64,000 bases of DNA from Aurantimonas sp036549475 (GCF_036549475.1 NZ_JAZHLI010000007.1:62001-126000); one strand, 5' to 3'; counted from the stretch's first letter, positions 1 to 10,500 are shown. Program-made: numbers and translations. Notes: a model not told the origin generated them from the sequence alone.

Positions 1-26
1 ACAAGCCCGAGCATTACCGCTACTGA
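1..26 (+). CDS. ahcY: S-adenosylhomocysteinase, C-terminal end only
   Basis: Only the last seven codons are inside the window. From base 3 they read KPEHYRY followed by TGA, which is the characteristic C-terminus of S-adenosylhomocysteine hydrolase. That enzyme splits S-adenosylhomocysteine into adenosine and homocysteine in the methyl cycle. The identification rests on this short tail plus context: ahcY beside a PAS-containing kinase-like gene and tsaE is a familiar alphaproteobacterial order. A strong terminator follows directly. Confidence 0.8.
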
Positions 27-58
27 TCCCTCCCGGACACCGGACCCGAATCAGACAA

Positions 59-96
59 ACCGCCGGGGCGCAAGGCGTCCCGGCGGTTTTTCTTTT
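59..96 (+). terminator. Rho-independent terminator after ahcY
   Basis: A 12-bp stem (59-70 with 76-87, one G-U pair) closes on a 5-nt loop, CAAGG, and is followed by TTTTTCTTTT. It lies 33 nt after the ahcY stop and separates ahcY from divL. Confidence 0.9.
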
Positions 97-371
97 GCGC
101 AACGGACGTTGTTGTGGATTGCGCAAGATTCAGCAGAGGCTACTATGCTCGAATCGCTGCGGCCAAGAGGTGGACTGGCCGGAGCGTCAGCGTTTCTTTG
201 CGTCTCGTCAGGGCACCTTGTTGCCTTGGCTTCGGCCCCGGATGGCCGCGAAATCTCTGATTTCCGAGCCGATATCCAGGAGCCTCCGGCAGCGGCGGTG
301 CGTGCGGTAAGCGCCTGCGGTCGGACAAGGACGTCGGGAAACACTGGCTGGCACGAACGGGGACTGACGGA
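97..371. other. Intergenic region upstream of divL
   Basis: About 275 bases between the ahcY terminator and the first divL start hold no convincing gene. A weak sigma70-like pair, TTGCGC at 119-124 and TACTAT at 141-146 with a 16-nt spacer, could be a promoter but is unsupported. No CtrA-type TTAA pair was seen. Confidence 0.35.
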
Positions 372-3014
372 ATGTACGAGGGGTGTGGATCCGGGCGCGG
401 CGGCGCTTTCCGGACAAGGATGGATTCCCGCGACGGGAACCCTGCCGCAACGGCAGACCATGGCGACGGTGAACGGGCCACCGGGTCGCGGCTGCGGGCC
501 CTCGGCCCCGCGCTGGCAATCCTGGTGCTGACCCCCGGTTCGGCCCTTGCGCAGGTCCTGCCGCTGTCGGGCGGCGTCGACACCATACTGGGACCCGCCG
601 ATATCCTTTATCTGGCCTTGGTCGCCATGCTGATCGGCGCCAGCATGCTGAGCGCGGTCTTCCTGATCCGTCAGCGCGCGGTGACAGCGACCGAGAACGA
701 CCATCTGCGGGCCAGCCTTGCCGAAAGCCGCGCCGAAGCCGAAGCACGCATGATGCTGCTGGCCGCCGGCGAGGAACGGCTCCTGGTCTATTCCGGCCCC
801 GGCGCACCGGAAATCCTCGGCACCCTGCCCGGCCCCGCCGGCGCGCCGGTCGAGGAAAAGCGCTTCCTGTCCTTCGGCGACTGGATGGCGGGTGATGTCG
901 CCCTGCGGCTGCAGACGGCGATCACGGCGCTGCGCCATGACGCCGAGCCGTTCAGCCTGGAGATCGACCTGCTGCGGGGGCGCCTGATCGAGGCCACCGG
1001 CAAGACCATCGGCGGCCTGGCCGTCGTCCGCTTCGTCGCCATGGAAGGCCTGCGCGAGCGCGTGCGCGAGGCCGAAATCGCCAGCGCGGACGCGCTCGCG
1101 ATGATCGAGACCATGCAGAACCTGTTCAATGCCGCCCCGATCCCGGTCTGGCTGCGCGACCGCGACGGCCGGCTCGGCTGGGTCAACAACGCCTATGCGG
1201 CGTCGGTCGATGCCAGCGAGGCCGCCGACAGCCTCGAGCGGCAGGTGGAGTTTCTCTCCGAGCAGGATCGCCTCACCATCGCCGCGCGGATCGCGGAGCA
1301 GGCCGTCTTCTCCGACAAGGTCTCGACCGTGGTGGCGGCCGACCGGCGCAACTTCGCCGTCGTCGAAACCACCGGCCCGCTGGGCTCGGCGGGGCTCGCC
1401 ATCGATGTTTCGGAAACCGAGCAGGTCCGCATGGAACTGCGCCAGACCATCGATAGCCAGTCGGAAACGCTCGACCAGCTGACCACGGCCGTTGCCCGCT
1501 TCGACGACAAGACCCGCCTGACCTACCACAATGCCGCCTTCCAGCGGCTGTTCGACCTGACCAATGCCTATCTGGAATCCGAGCCGGACCATCTCGCACT
1601 GCTCGACCATCTGCGCACTCGCGGTATCCTGCCGGTGGAGAAACTGTTCCGCAGCGAGATCCAGGACCAGGACCTCGCCGCCTACCGGGCGACCGAGCCG
1701 ACCGAGACCATGTGGCATCTCGCCGACGGGCGGACCCTGCGCGTCATCGCGACGCCGCAGCCGCAGGGCGGCGCCACCTGGATCTTCGAGGACATCACCG
1801 AGAAGCTCGACCTGGAAAGCCAGGTGAAGGCCACCGTCCAGCTGCAGCGCGAGACCATCGACTATCTGTCCGAAGCGGTGGCGGTGTTCGGCAGCGACGG
1901 CCGGCTGCGCCTGTCCAATCCCTCCTTCGCCGAGCTGTTCGGGCTCGACCCGGACTATCTCCTGTCGCGGCCGCGCATCCACACCCTGTCCGATCTTGCC
2001 GGCGTGACGATCCGCGGCACGATCCCGGCCGCCGAAGCGGACGGGGCGCATGCCGATGTCGGCGGCTGGCCGCTGTTCTGCCAGGCGGTCACCGCCTTCG
2101 ACGAGACCCGCCGCGAGACCGAAACCGGCGAGATGACCCTGTCCTCGAGCCGGACCATCGCCTACGCCATCGTGCCGCTGCCCAACGGGCAGACCATGTT
2201 GACCTTCTCCGACATTTCCGACGCCCGCCAGGCCGAACGGATGCTGCGCGAGAAGAACGAGGCCCTGGAACAGGCCAACCAGATCAAGAACGACTTCGTC
2301 CAGCACGTGAACTACGAGCTGCGCTCGCCACTGACCAACATCATCGGATTCTCGGCGCTGCTGCGGTCCACCGAGACCGGGCCGCTCAACGAGCGCCAGA
2401 GCGAGTATCTCGACTATATCGCCGTCTCGACGAGTTCGCTGCTGACCATCGTCAACGACATTCTGGACCTTGCCACGGTGGATGCCGGCATCATGGAACT
2501 GGACCTGTCGGAGGTGGACATCGTCAGCACCGTCGAACATGCCGTCGACGGCATCCGCGAACGGCTGGACGAAGCCGGCGTCACCCTCCGGATCGACATC
2601 GACAAGGCCGGCAGGAGCTTCATGGCGGATAGCCACCGCCTGACCCAGATCCTCTTCAACCTCCTGTCGAACGCGGCGAACTTCGCTCCCGCCGGCACCG
2701 CCGTCGACATCGTCGCCACGCGCAATCCGCAGACGATCTCCTTTGCCGTGACCGATCGTGGTCCCGGCATCCCCGCAGACCAGGTCGACCGGGTGTTCGA
2801 GCGCTTCGAGGCCAATCCGGCCGGCGGGCGCCATTCCGGCGCCGGCCTTGGTCTGTCCATCGTCAAGAGCTTCGTGGATCTGCACCGCGGCACGATCCGC
2901 ATCGATTCGGCGCCCGGCAGGGGCACGACGGTAATCTGCGACCTTCCGCTCGACCCGGCGGCGGCGCAGCGCGGCGACGAGGACGGCCAGACTTTCGAGG
3001 ACGCAGCCGAATGA
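372..3014 (+). CDS. divL: DivL-type cell-cycle pseudokinase (PAS, Tyr in the H-box)
   Basis: A membrane-anchored protein of up to 880 residues. Two hydrophobic stretches (about 43-60 and 77-100) are followed by a coiled stretch, PAS-like regions (about 245-350, 370-480, 490-620), a DHp helix and a HATPase domain with GAGLGLSIVK. The H-box reads FVQHVNYELRSPL, so the phospho-accepting His is replaced by Tyr648 (codon 2313-2315). That substitution is the signature of Caulobacter DivL, which works with DivK and CckA to control CtrA. The role is inferred from this residue, the architecture and the position between ahcY and tsaE. The start is uncertain: ATG at 420 would give 864 residues and is equally plausible. 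The stop overlaps the next start by 4 bp (ATGA). Confidence 0.85.
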   Translation: MYEGCGSGRGGAFRTRMDSRDGNPAATADHGDGERATGSRLRALGPALAILVLTPGSALAQVLPLSGGVDTILGPADILYLALVAMLIGASMLSAVFLIRQRAVTATENDHLRASLAESRAEAEARMMLLAAGEERLLVYSGPGAPEILGTLPGPAGAPVEEKRFLSFGDWMAGDVALRLQTAITALRHDAEPFSLEIDLLRGRLIEATGKTIGGLAVVRFVAMEGLRERVREAEIASADALAMIETMQNLFNAAPIPVWLRDRDGRLGWVNNAYAASVDASEAADSLERQVEFLSEQDRLTIAARIAEQAVFSDKVSTVVAADRRNFAVVETTGPLGSAGLAIDVSETEQVRMELRQTIDSQSETLDQLTTAVARFDDKTRLTYHNAAFQRLFDLTNAYLESEPDHLALLDHLRTRGILPVEKLFRSEIQDQDLAAYRATEPTETMWHLADGRTLRVIATPQPQGGATWIFEDITEKLDLESQVKATVQLQRETIDYLSEAVAVFGSDGRLRLSNPSFAELFGLDPDYLLSRPRIHTLSDLAGVTIRGTIPAAEADGAHADVGGWPLFCQAVTAFDETRRETETGEMTLSSSRTIAYAIVPLPNGQTMLTFSDISDARQAERMLREKNEALEQANQIKNDFVQHVNYELRSPLTNIIGFSALLRSTETGPLNERQSEYLDYIAVSTSSLLTIVNDILDLATVDAGIMELDLSEVDIVSTVEHAVDGIRERLDEAGVTLRIDIDKAGRSFMADSHRLTQILFNLLSNAANFAPAGTAVDIVATRNPQTISFAVTDRGPGIPADQVDRVFERFEANPAGGRHSGAGLGLSIVKSFVDLHRGTIRIDSAPGRGTTVICDLPLDPAAAQRGDEDGQTFEDAAE

Positions 3015-4576
3015 GCGCGGTACATCCGGCCAGGGCACCGGCAGCAGACCGGGCCGACCATGCGGAGATCGCGCGCATCGCACTCGCCGACGAAGCCGCC
3101 ACCATCCGCCTTGGCGGCGACCTGGCGCTGGCGCTGATCGCGGGCGACGTCGTCGCGCTGATCGGCGACCTGGGCGCCGGCAAGTCGACCCTGGCCCGCG
3201 CAGCCATCCGCACGCTCACCGGCGAGCCGGACCTCGAAGTGCCCTCGCCGACCTACACGCTGGTCCAGCCCTACGAGACCGTGCCGCCCACGGCCCATCT
3301 CGATCTCTACCGCCTGTCGGGCGACGACGAGCTCGACGAGATCGGCTTCGACGATATGGTGCGCGACGGCATCGTGCTCGTCGAATGGCCGCAGAACGCG
3401 CCCTCCACCCTCGCCGCGGCCTCGGTGATCGTCATGATCGAGGCGGCATCGGGCGGCGGCCGCACCGCCCGTATCGCAGCCAGTGCGCCGGCAGCGCAGC
3501 GGCTGTCACGCAGCCTCGCGATCCGGGCCTTTCTCGCCGATGCCGGGCTTGGCGATACGCTCCGCCAGCGCTTCAGCGGCGACGCCTCCGGCCGCCGCTA
3601 CGAGACGGTGGAGCACGCAGGGGAAACCCTCATCGTGATGGATGCGCCGCGCCAGCCGGATGGTCCGCCGATCCGCGACGGCCTCCCCTACAGCCGCATC
3701 GCCCATCTCGCCGAGGACGTGGCACCCTTCGTGGCCGTGGCGAACGCCTTGTCCGCGCAGGGCTTCGCGGCGCCGCACATTCATCGCATCGACTTGGACG
3801 CGGGATTGCTGCTGATCGACCATCTCGGCAGCCAGACACTACTCGATGCGGACGGTCGCCCGATCCCCGAGCGCTACGAAACGGCGACCGCCGTTCTCGC
3901 TGCCCTGCACCGAACGCGCTGGGATCCGATCATGCCGGTCGAGCGTGGCCTCATGCACACCGTGCCACCCTACGATCGCCGCGCCATGCGCATGGAAGTC
4001 GATCTCCTGCCGGACTGGTACCTGCCCCACGCCCGGCAGCGCCCGGCGACCGACGACGAAACGGCACGCTTCGCGGCCGTCTGGAACGATCTGTTCGACA
4101 CGCTCGAAACGGCCGAGGTCAGTCTGACGCTGCGCGATTTCCACTCCCCCAACATCATCTGGCGCCCGGCCGAAGCCGGTCTTGGCCGCATCGGACTGAT
4201 CGACTTCCAGGACGCCCTGATGGGCCCGGCCGCTTATGATCTCGCCTCGCTGGCGCAGGATGCCCGCGTCGATGTCCCGCGCGAGCTGGAAACGCGGCTC
4301 GTCTCCCTCTACATGTCGCTGCGAGGCGGCGACGCAGGCTTCGATGCGGCAAGCTTCGAGCGCGACTACGCCATCATGGCAGCGCAGAGAGCCTCCAAGA
4401 TCCTCGGTATTTTCGTGCGACTCCTGGAACGGGACGGCAAGCCGCAATATCTGCGTCACATCCCTCGCATTAAAGCCTATTTTGCGCGCACGCTCGGCCA
4501 CCCTTCCCTGGTAGCCCTGCGCGACCTCTACGAAGACTGGGGTGTTCTCGACGCACGGACCCAGCGCCCCCTTTGA
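3011..4576 (+). CDS. tsaE: TsaE ATPase fused to AmgK-type sugar kinase
   Basis: 521 residues in two parts. Residues about 20-150 are TsaE, the ATPase of the t6A37 tRNA threonylcarbamoylation complex, with Walker A GDLGAGKST (52-60), PSPTYTLV and HLDLYRL. Residues about 170-510 are an aminoglycoside-phosphotransferase fold with the catalytic motif RDFHSPN (Asp376) and metal-binding DFQ (Asp398). This matches AmgK, the anomeric MurNAc/GlcNAc 1-kinase of peptidoglycan recycling. The AmgK assignment is strengthened by murU, the next enzyme of that route, lying 17 nt downstream. Fusion of these two domains is seen in other alphaproteobacteria. The start overlaps the divL stop (ATGA), suggesting translational coupling. 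Confidence 0.9.
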   Translation: MSAVHPARAPAADRADHAEIARIALADEAATIRLGGDLALALIAGDVVALIGDLGAGKSTLARAAIRTLTGEPDLEVPSPTYTLVQPYETVPPTAHLDLYRLSGDDELDEIGFDDMVRDGIVLVEWPQNAPSTLAAASVIVMIEAASGGGRTARIAASAPAAQRLSRSLAIRAFLADAGLGDTLRQRFSGDASGRRYETVEHAGETLIVMDAPRQPDGPPIRDGLPYSRIAHLAEDVAPFVAVANALSAQGFAAPHIHRIDLDAGLLLIDHLGSQTLLDADGRPIPERYETATAVLAALHRTRWDPIMPVERGLMHTVPPYDRRAMRMEVDLLPDWYLPHARQRPATDDETARFAAVWNDLFDTLETAEVSLTLRDFHSPNIIWRPAEAGLGRIGLIDFQDALMGPAAYDLASLAQDARVDVPRELETRLVSLYMSLRGGDAGFDAASFERDYAIMAAQRASKILGIFVRLLERDGKPQYLRHIPRIKAYFARTLGHPSLVALRDLYEDWGVLDARTQRPL

Positions 4577-4593
4577 GCCCGGACAGAAGCTGC

Positions 4594-5352
4594 ATGACCC
4601 AGAAGACCGTCCCGTCCCCCCGGCCCGAGGTTGCCAAGCCCAAGACCGCAATGGTCCTGGCTGCCGGCCTCGGCAAGCGCATGCGGCCGATCACCTCGAC
4701 GATCCCCAAGCCCCTCGTCGAGATCAGGGGCAAGGCGCTCATCGATTATGGACTCGACGCGCTGGCCCGCAACGGTGTCGAGCGGGTCGTGGTCAACGTC
4801 CACTACATGGCCGACCTGATGCGGGCGCATCTGCGCAAGCGCAAGGACATGGAAATCATCGTTTCCGACGAACAGGACGAACTGCTCGATTCGGGTGGCG
4901 GCATCGTCAAGGCCCTGCCGGAGCTGGGCTCCGAGCCGTTCTACGTGATCAATTCCGACACGTTCTGGATCGACGGTTATCGCGACAACCTCGACCTGAT
5001 GGCGCATCTGTGGAACCCGGCGAAGATGGACATGGCGCTGCTCATCGCCGACATGCAGCAGGCAACCGGCTATGACGGCAAGGGCGATTTCGTCATGGAC
5101 GTGGAAGGTCGACTGACCCGGGTGGAGGAGCGCGACATGTCGCCCTTCATCTATGCCGGCGTGGCGATCGTGAAGCCGCAGGTCTTTGCCGGCATGAAGC
5201 CCGAGAAGTTTTCCCTCAACCGGGTCTTCGACGACCTCATCGAGGCCGACCGCCTGTTCGGCGTGCGCCTCGGCGGCCTCTGGATCACGGTCGGCACGCC
5301 CAAGGCCATCCCGCTCGCCGAAGCCGCCTTCGTCGCCAGCGCCGCGGCGTAA
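4594..5352 (+). CDS. murU: MurNAc-alpha-1-phosphate uridylyltransferase (MurU)
   Basis: 252-residue nucleotidyltransferase with the sugar-nucleotide signature LAAGLGKRMRPIT near the N-terminus, PKPLVEI, and an NSDTFWIDG metal-binding loop. MurU makes UDP-MurNAc from MurNAc-1-phosphate, feeding recycled muropeptide sugar back to peptidoglycan synthesis and bypassing MurA. The upstream AmgK-like kinase would supply its substrate. ATG at 4594 (MTQKT) was chosen over the in-frame TTG at 4573, which sits inside the tsaE stop region. A related glucose-1-phosphate nucleotidyltransferase cannot be excluded from sequence alone, but context favours MurU. Confidence 0.88.
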   Translation: MTQKTVPSPRPEVAKPKTAMVLAAGLGKRMRPITSTIPKPLVEIRGKALIDYGLDALARNGVERVVVNVHYMADLMRAHLRKRKDMEIIVSDEQDELLDSGGGIVKALPELGSEPFYVINSDTFWIDGYRDNLDLMAHLWNPAKMDMALLIADMQQATGYDGKGDFVMDVEGRLTRVEERDMSPFIYAGVAIVKPQVFAGMKPEKFSLNRVFDDLIEADRLFGVRLGGLWITVGTPKAIPLAEAAFVASAAA

Positions 5353-5488
5353 CCCGCCCCGGGCGCGAGGCAGCATCCGCACTCGCACACAGGCTTTGGG
5401 CTGCGGAACGGCCCTCGCGGAAGACGGACACGGCGAAGTGTTCGCATTCCGAGGCTTGGCGTTGAAGCTTTCCTAACCCGCATGCGGC

Positions 5489-7375
5489 ATGTTGCAGCCG
5501 GTTCGGGGGATGGTTTCCATGGAGTCAGACGGTCATTTCGCCCTGCAGCGGTTGCAGACCGAAATCCTCGAAGCGATCGCGCTAGGTGCGCAATTCGAGG
5601 CCATCGCGAACCTTCTGTGTGCGCGCGTCGAAAGCCTGGCTCCCGGCGTGACCTGCTCAATGTTGCTGGTCGACGAGAACGGGCGTCTGCGCTCGCTCGC
5701 GGGTCCATCGCTGCCGGCGCATTATTGCGGAGCCCTGGATGGCCTGCGAATCGGTCCGAATGCCGGTTCATGCGGGACGGCGGCGTGGCGTGGGGAGCCG
5801 GTGGAGGTGACCGACATCGAGGTCGACCCGCTCTGGTCCGACTTCGCCCATCTTGCCCTGGATCTGGGGCTCAAGGCCTGCTGGTCCAGCCCGATCCGCG
5901 ATTCCGCCGGGCGCGTGGTGGCGACATTTGCCTTCTACTATGATGTCCGGCGTGGCCCGAGCGAGTTCGAGCGACAGATGGTGGAGGCCTGCGTGCATCT
6001 GTGCACGATCTCCATCGACCACACGCAGATGCTGCAGCGAAACCATCACCTCGCCTATTTCGACCAGCTGACCAACCTGCCCAACCGACGCTGCTTCGAC
6101 GAGGCGATCACCGCCCTTGCGCTCGGCACCTCGCCAAGCTTCGGGCTGATCCTCGTCGACATCGATCATCTCAAGACGATCAACGATTCCATGGGCCATC
6201 TGGTCGGAGACTGCCTGATCCGCGAGGTCGCCGAACGGCTGCGCGGCACGCAGGGCGACAATTCCGCCTACCGGCTCAGCGGCGACGAGTTCGCCGTGGT
6301 CTGCGATCCTTGCGACGACCATGCCGAACTCCGGCGGATCGCCCTGGGCATCCGCGAGCGAATGAACATCCCCTTCGACGGCCATGGCAACATGATCGTT
6401 CCGCAGGTCACGCTGGGCGGTGTCGTCTACGGTCCGGACGGCTGCGACGCGGATGCCTTGCGGCAGAATGCCGATTTTGCCCTGTACCACGCCAAGGAGA
6501 CGCACCGGGGCACCTACGTCGCCTTCGATGCCGGACTGCGCACCACGATGATGCGGCGGGGCGAGACGATCCGCGCGGTCGATCTGGCTTTGACCGAGGA
6601 CCGGATCCGGACGTACTATCAGCCCATCGTGCGGCTGGACACGGCGGAGGTCGTCGGTCTCGAGGCTCTCGCGCGCATGGTCATGCCCGACGGCCAGATC
6701 GTCCCTGCCGGAACGTTCGCTGCGGCCCTTTCGGACAACAAGGTCGCCTCGCGCCTCAGCGACCGGATGTTCGCCCGCATCGCCCGCGATCTCGCCGCCT
6801 GGATCGGCAGCGGCCTGCCGTTCCAGCATGTGGGCATCAACCTCGCCGCGGCGGATTTCGATCGCGGCGATCTGGAGACGCGCCTCCTTGCGCCTTTAGA
6901 GGCTGCCGGTGTCCCGTTCAGGCACCTCGTCGTCGAGGTGACCGAGAACGTCTTCCTGGACGGCCTCGGCGAGAACGTTGCCGAAAGCCTGACGCGGCTT
7001 CGCAGCAAGGGCGTTCTCGTCGCGCTCGACGATTTCGGCACCGGCTTTGCCTCGCTCACCCACCTGCTCAAGCTGCCCGTCGACATCATCAAGATCGACC
7101 GGTCCTTCGTCGACCTGGTGCTGACCGACGCACCCAGCAGCGCGATCATCGAGGGCCTGATGGGCATCGCCGAGAAGCTCGGGATGCGCGTCGTGGCAGA
7201 AGGCATCGAAAATGCCGGGCAGGCCGAGCGCCTCAATGATTTCGGCTATCTTCTCGGGCAGGGCTACCATTTCGCCCGTCCTGCCGACTTCGACAGCACG
7301 ACGAAGCTCCTGAAGCTCTTCGCACAGCGCCTGCCGCCGACGGCGGAGCCTCCGGCCTGGGCAAAGGCCTCCTAG
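5489..7375 (+). CDS. GAF-GGDEF-EAL cyclic-di-GMP protein
   Basis: 628 residues, probably cytosolic since no membrane segment is visible. The order is a GAF sensor (about 22-180), GGDEF (about 185-345) and EAL (about 365-610). The GGDEF signature is degenerate, SGDEF at 264-268, with no RxxD inhibitory site ahead of it, so cyclase activity is doubtful. The EAL half looks intact: GLEALAR (391-396), an ENVF motif, DDFGTG and KIDRSF. The protein is therefore most likely a c-di-GMP phosphodiesterase gated by GAF ligand binding. It stands alone, 136 nt after murU. ATG at 5510 or 5519 is a possible alternative start. Confidence 0.9.
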   Translation: MLQPVRGMVSMESDGHFALQRLQTEILEAIALGAQFEAIANLLCARVESLAPGVTCSMLLVDENGRLRSLAGPSLPAHYCGALDGLRIGPNAGSCGTAAWRGEPVEVTDIEVDPLWSDFAHLALDLGLKACWSSPIRDSAGRVVATFAFYYDVRRGPSEFERQMVEACVHLCTISIDHTQMLQRNHHLAYFDQLTNLPNRRCFDEAITALALGTSPSFGLILVDIDHLKTINDSMGHLVGDCLIREVAERLRGTQGDNSAYRLSGDEFAVVCDPCDDHAELRRIALGIRERMNIPFDGHGNMIVPQVTLGGVVYGPDGCDADALRQNADFALYHAKETHRGTYVAFDAGLRTTMMRRGETIRAVDLALTEDRIRTYYQPIVRLDTAEVVGLEALARMVMPDGQIVPAGTFAAALSDNKVASRLSDRMFARIARDLAAWIGSGLPFQHVGINLAAADFDRGDLETRLLAPLEAAGVPFRHLVVEVTENVFLDGLGENVAESLTRLRSKGVLVALDDFGTGFASLTHLLKLPVDIIKIDRSFVDLVLTDAPSSAIIEGLMGIAEKLGMRVVAEGIENAGQAERLNDFGYLLGQGYHFARPADFDSTTKLLKLFAQRLPPTAEPPAWAKAS

Positions 7376-7542
7376 AGCGCGAGCATCCGACCGGACGCTC
7401 CAACTGATCCAACTTCCGCATTGGACTGTCCGGCCGGGGCTTCCGGCATCGCCTGCACGTCGGGTCGTGCCTCATCGGCAAGCCATCGCTCGATGTCCCG
7501 CCTGCCAGTGCGAATCGCCCGGCCATCGCCTAGACTCGCGCC

Positions 7543-10500
7543 ATGAGCGCCAGCCTGTTCTCCATCCCGCCGGGACGCCCCTTCCTTGCCACCCTTGCCG
7601 AGGGCCTGCTCGCAGGCCGCATCGTGCCGTCCTTCCGCTACGAAGGCGACCCGCTGGCGCTGGCGGGGGTGACGATCTACGTGCCGACCCGCCGTGCCGC
7701 GCGGGCACTGGCCGGCGAGTTCGCCCGTCTTCTGGGGACCGGCAGCGCCATCCTGCCCGCCATCCGGCCGATCGGCGAAAGCGACGAGGCGAGCCAGTTC
7801 GCGCCCGAGGGCGAGCAGCCGTCTCTGGCGCCCACCATGGGCGAACTGGAGCGCCGCCTGCAGCTGGCGCGGCTCGCGCGCCAGTGGCGCACTGTCACCC
7901 GCGGCCGCGAATTCGAGTCGCTGATCGGCGAGGCGGCCGTACTGCCAGCCTCTGCCGCCGACGCCCTGTGGCTGGCGGCCGATCTGGGCGCGCTGCTGGA
8001 CGAGGTGGAGACCGAAGGCACCAGCCTCGGCAAGCTGGCAGGCCTTGCCCCGGACGCGCTGTCCGACTGGTGGCAGCTCACCGTCACCTTCCTGTCGATC
8101 GTCACCGAAACCTGGCCGCAGGCGCTCACCGAGGCCGGCCGTATCAGCGAGGCGGCGGCCAAGAATGCCTGGCTGAGGGCCGAGGCCGAACGGCTGCGGC
8201 GCAACCCCGGCACCGGCCCGGTGATCCTTGCCGGTTCGACCGCCACGGCGCCCGCCACGATCGAGCTGATGCACGCCATTGCCCATCTCGACGAGGGCGC
8301 GCTGGTGCTCCCTGGGCTCGACCGGCATCTCGATCCTGCTGCCTTCGCCGCGATCTCCCGCGACGGCGCGATCTCGGCGCCCGGTCATCCACAATACGGG
8401 CTGAAGACCATCCTGACCCGCTTCGCCATCCCGCCGGAATCGGTCGTCCATCTGACCGGGGACCAGGAACCCGGCCTTGCCGCGCGCGAGGCCTTCATCG
8501 CCGATGCGCTGCGTCCGGCCGAGACCACCCATCGCTGGCGCGAAACGGCACGGTTGCACGGTGCCGGGGCGCTCGACGATCTGGCCCTGGTCGAGGCCGA
8601 CGATGAACGCGAGGAGGCACTTGCGGTCGCCTGTGCCATGCGCTCCGCGCTCGCCGACCCGGCCGCCACGGCGGCCCTGATCACGCCGGACCGCAATCTC
8701 GCCCGCCGCGTGGTGTCGGAACTGGCCCGCTTCGGCATCGCCGCCAATGATTCCGGCGGTCGGCCGCTGGCGACCACGCCCCCCGGAACGCTGCTGACCA
8801 CCCTGGCCGCGGTTGCGTTGCAGCCGGGCGACCCGATCGCGCTGATCGCCCTCCTCAAGCATCCGCTGACCCGGCTCGGCATGCCCGCCGCCGAGGCGCG
8901 CCGCGCCGCCCGCGCCATCGAGATGCTGGCCCTGCGCGGTTCGGTCGGCATTCCCGACGCGTCCCGCCTCGGCGCCATCGTCGCCGGCCGGCGCAAGCTG
9001 CTGGAAACCGCGACCCACATGCCGCGGCCGGTCCGCATCCTGCCCGAGGCCGAGCGCGAACTCGCCCAGACCATGGCCGACCGGCTGGAGTCGGCACTGG
9101 AGCCGCTGATCGCCATGCGCGGCGAGAGCGAATGCGAGATCTCCGCCTATGCAACCGCGCTGACCCGGTGCCTCGAAGCCGTCGCGGCACATGGCGATGG
9201 CGACGCCTCGGAGGTCTATGCCGAAGAGGCCGGGCGGGCGATGGTCGAGTTTCTCAGCGATCTCGTCCGGACGCCGGACACCGGATTCGGATTTGCCGCG
9301 CGCGAACTCGGCGACGTGATCGGTGCGCTGATCGCCGGCGTGACGGTCAAGCCGCGCGGCGGCCTGTCGGCACGGGCCTTCGTCTGGGGCACGCTGGAGG
9401 CACGGCTGCAGAGCGTCGACACGGCAATTCTCGGCGGCCTCAACGAGGGCACATGGCCCGGCGGCACCAAGAGCGGCGCCTTCCTGTCGCGGCTGATGCG
9501 CCGCGAGATCGCCCTCGACCCGCCCGAGCGGCGCATCGGCCTTGCGGCCCATGATTTCTGGATGGCGATGGGGGCCCGCAAGGTCGTCATCACCCGCTCG
9601 CGCCGCTCAGGTGGGGCCCCGGCGATCGCCTCGCGCTGGGTGCAGCGCCTGACGACGCTGGCCGGCGAGGACGGGACGGCCAGGCTGCGGGCCGCCGGCC
9701 AGATCTTTCTGGACCATGCCCGCCAGTTCGATAACGTTCCGGCCGCGAGCGGTCTGCAGGACCGCGCCCTGCGCCCCGAGCCACGCCCGCCCCTCGACCG
9801 GCGGCCGACCGCCTATTCGGTGACCGACGTGGAGACGCTGATCCGCGATCCCTACGCCATCCACGCCCGCAAGATCATGAACCTGGAGCCCTTGCCCGAA
9901 CTCATGCGTGACCCGCATGCGATCGAACGCGGCAATCTCTTCCACGACATTCTCGGCCGTTTCGTCCAGCGTGGCCATGATCCCGAGGCGCCGGACGCGG
10001 GGGACGAAATCCTCGCCATCGCCCGCGAGCGCTTCGACGAGGAGATGCTGCCGCCGGACATCGAGGCGGTGTGGTGGCCTCGCGCCGAATCGCTATGCGC
10101 GAACTTTGTCGCCTGGGAGCGCGAGCGCGGCCCGCGCATCGCCAAGCGCCACGCCGAGATCAGCGGCACCCACGATTTCGACGATCTGGGAACGACGCTG
10201 CGCGGCCGCGCCGACCGCGTCGATCTCATGGCGGACGGCTCCACCGAAATCCTCGACTTCAAGACCGGCACGACGCCGTCGCTGTCGCAGGCGCGTGCGC
10301 TGCTCGCCCCCCAGCTGCCGCTGGAAGGCGCCATGGCCAAGCTCGGCGCCTTCGCCGACGCCGGCACGGCATCGGCAATCTCCGACCTCGTCTATGTCCG
10401 GCTGCGCGAACGCACGCTCTACGAGGACCGCCTCGCCAGCGACGGCGGGCGCAAGGGCGAGCCGGTCGACCCCGATGCGCTCAGCGACGAGGCGCTGACG

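Noticed and set aside
119..146. A sigma70-like promoter upstream of divL (TTGCGC, TACTAT)
   Set aside because: The match is weak and would give a leader over 200 nt. It was kept only as a remark in the intergenic entry.
109..531. A small gene upstream of divL (140 residues)
   Set aside because: There is no ribosome-binding site or recognisable domain, and it runs into divL in another frame.
51..3083. A 1010-residue open frame on the minus strand across divL
   Set aside because: It is the antisense shadow of a GC-rich gene. It is rich in Arg, Gly and Gly-Asp runs, has no recognisable domain, and conflicts with clear motifs on the plus strand.
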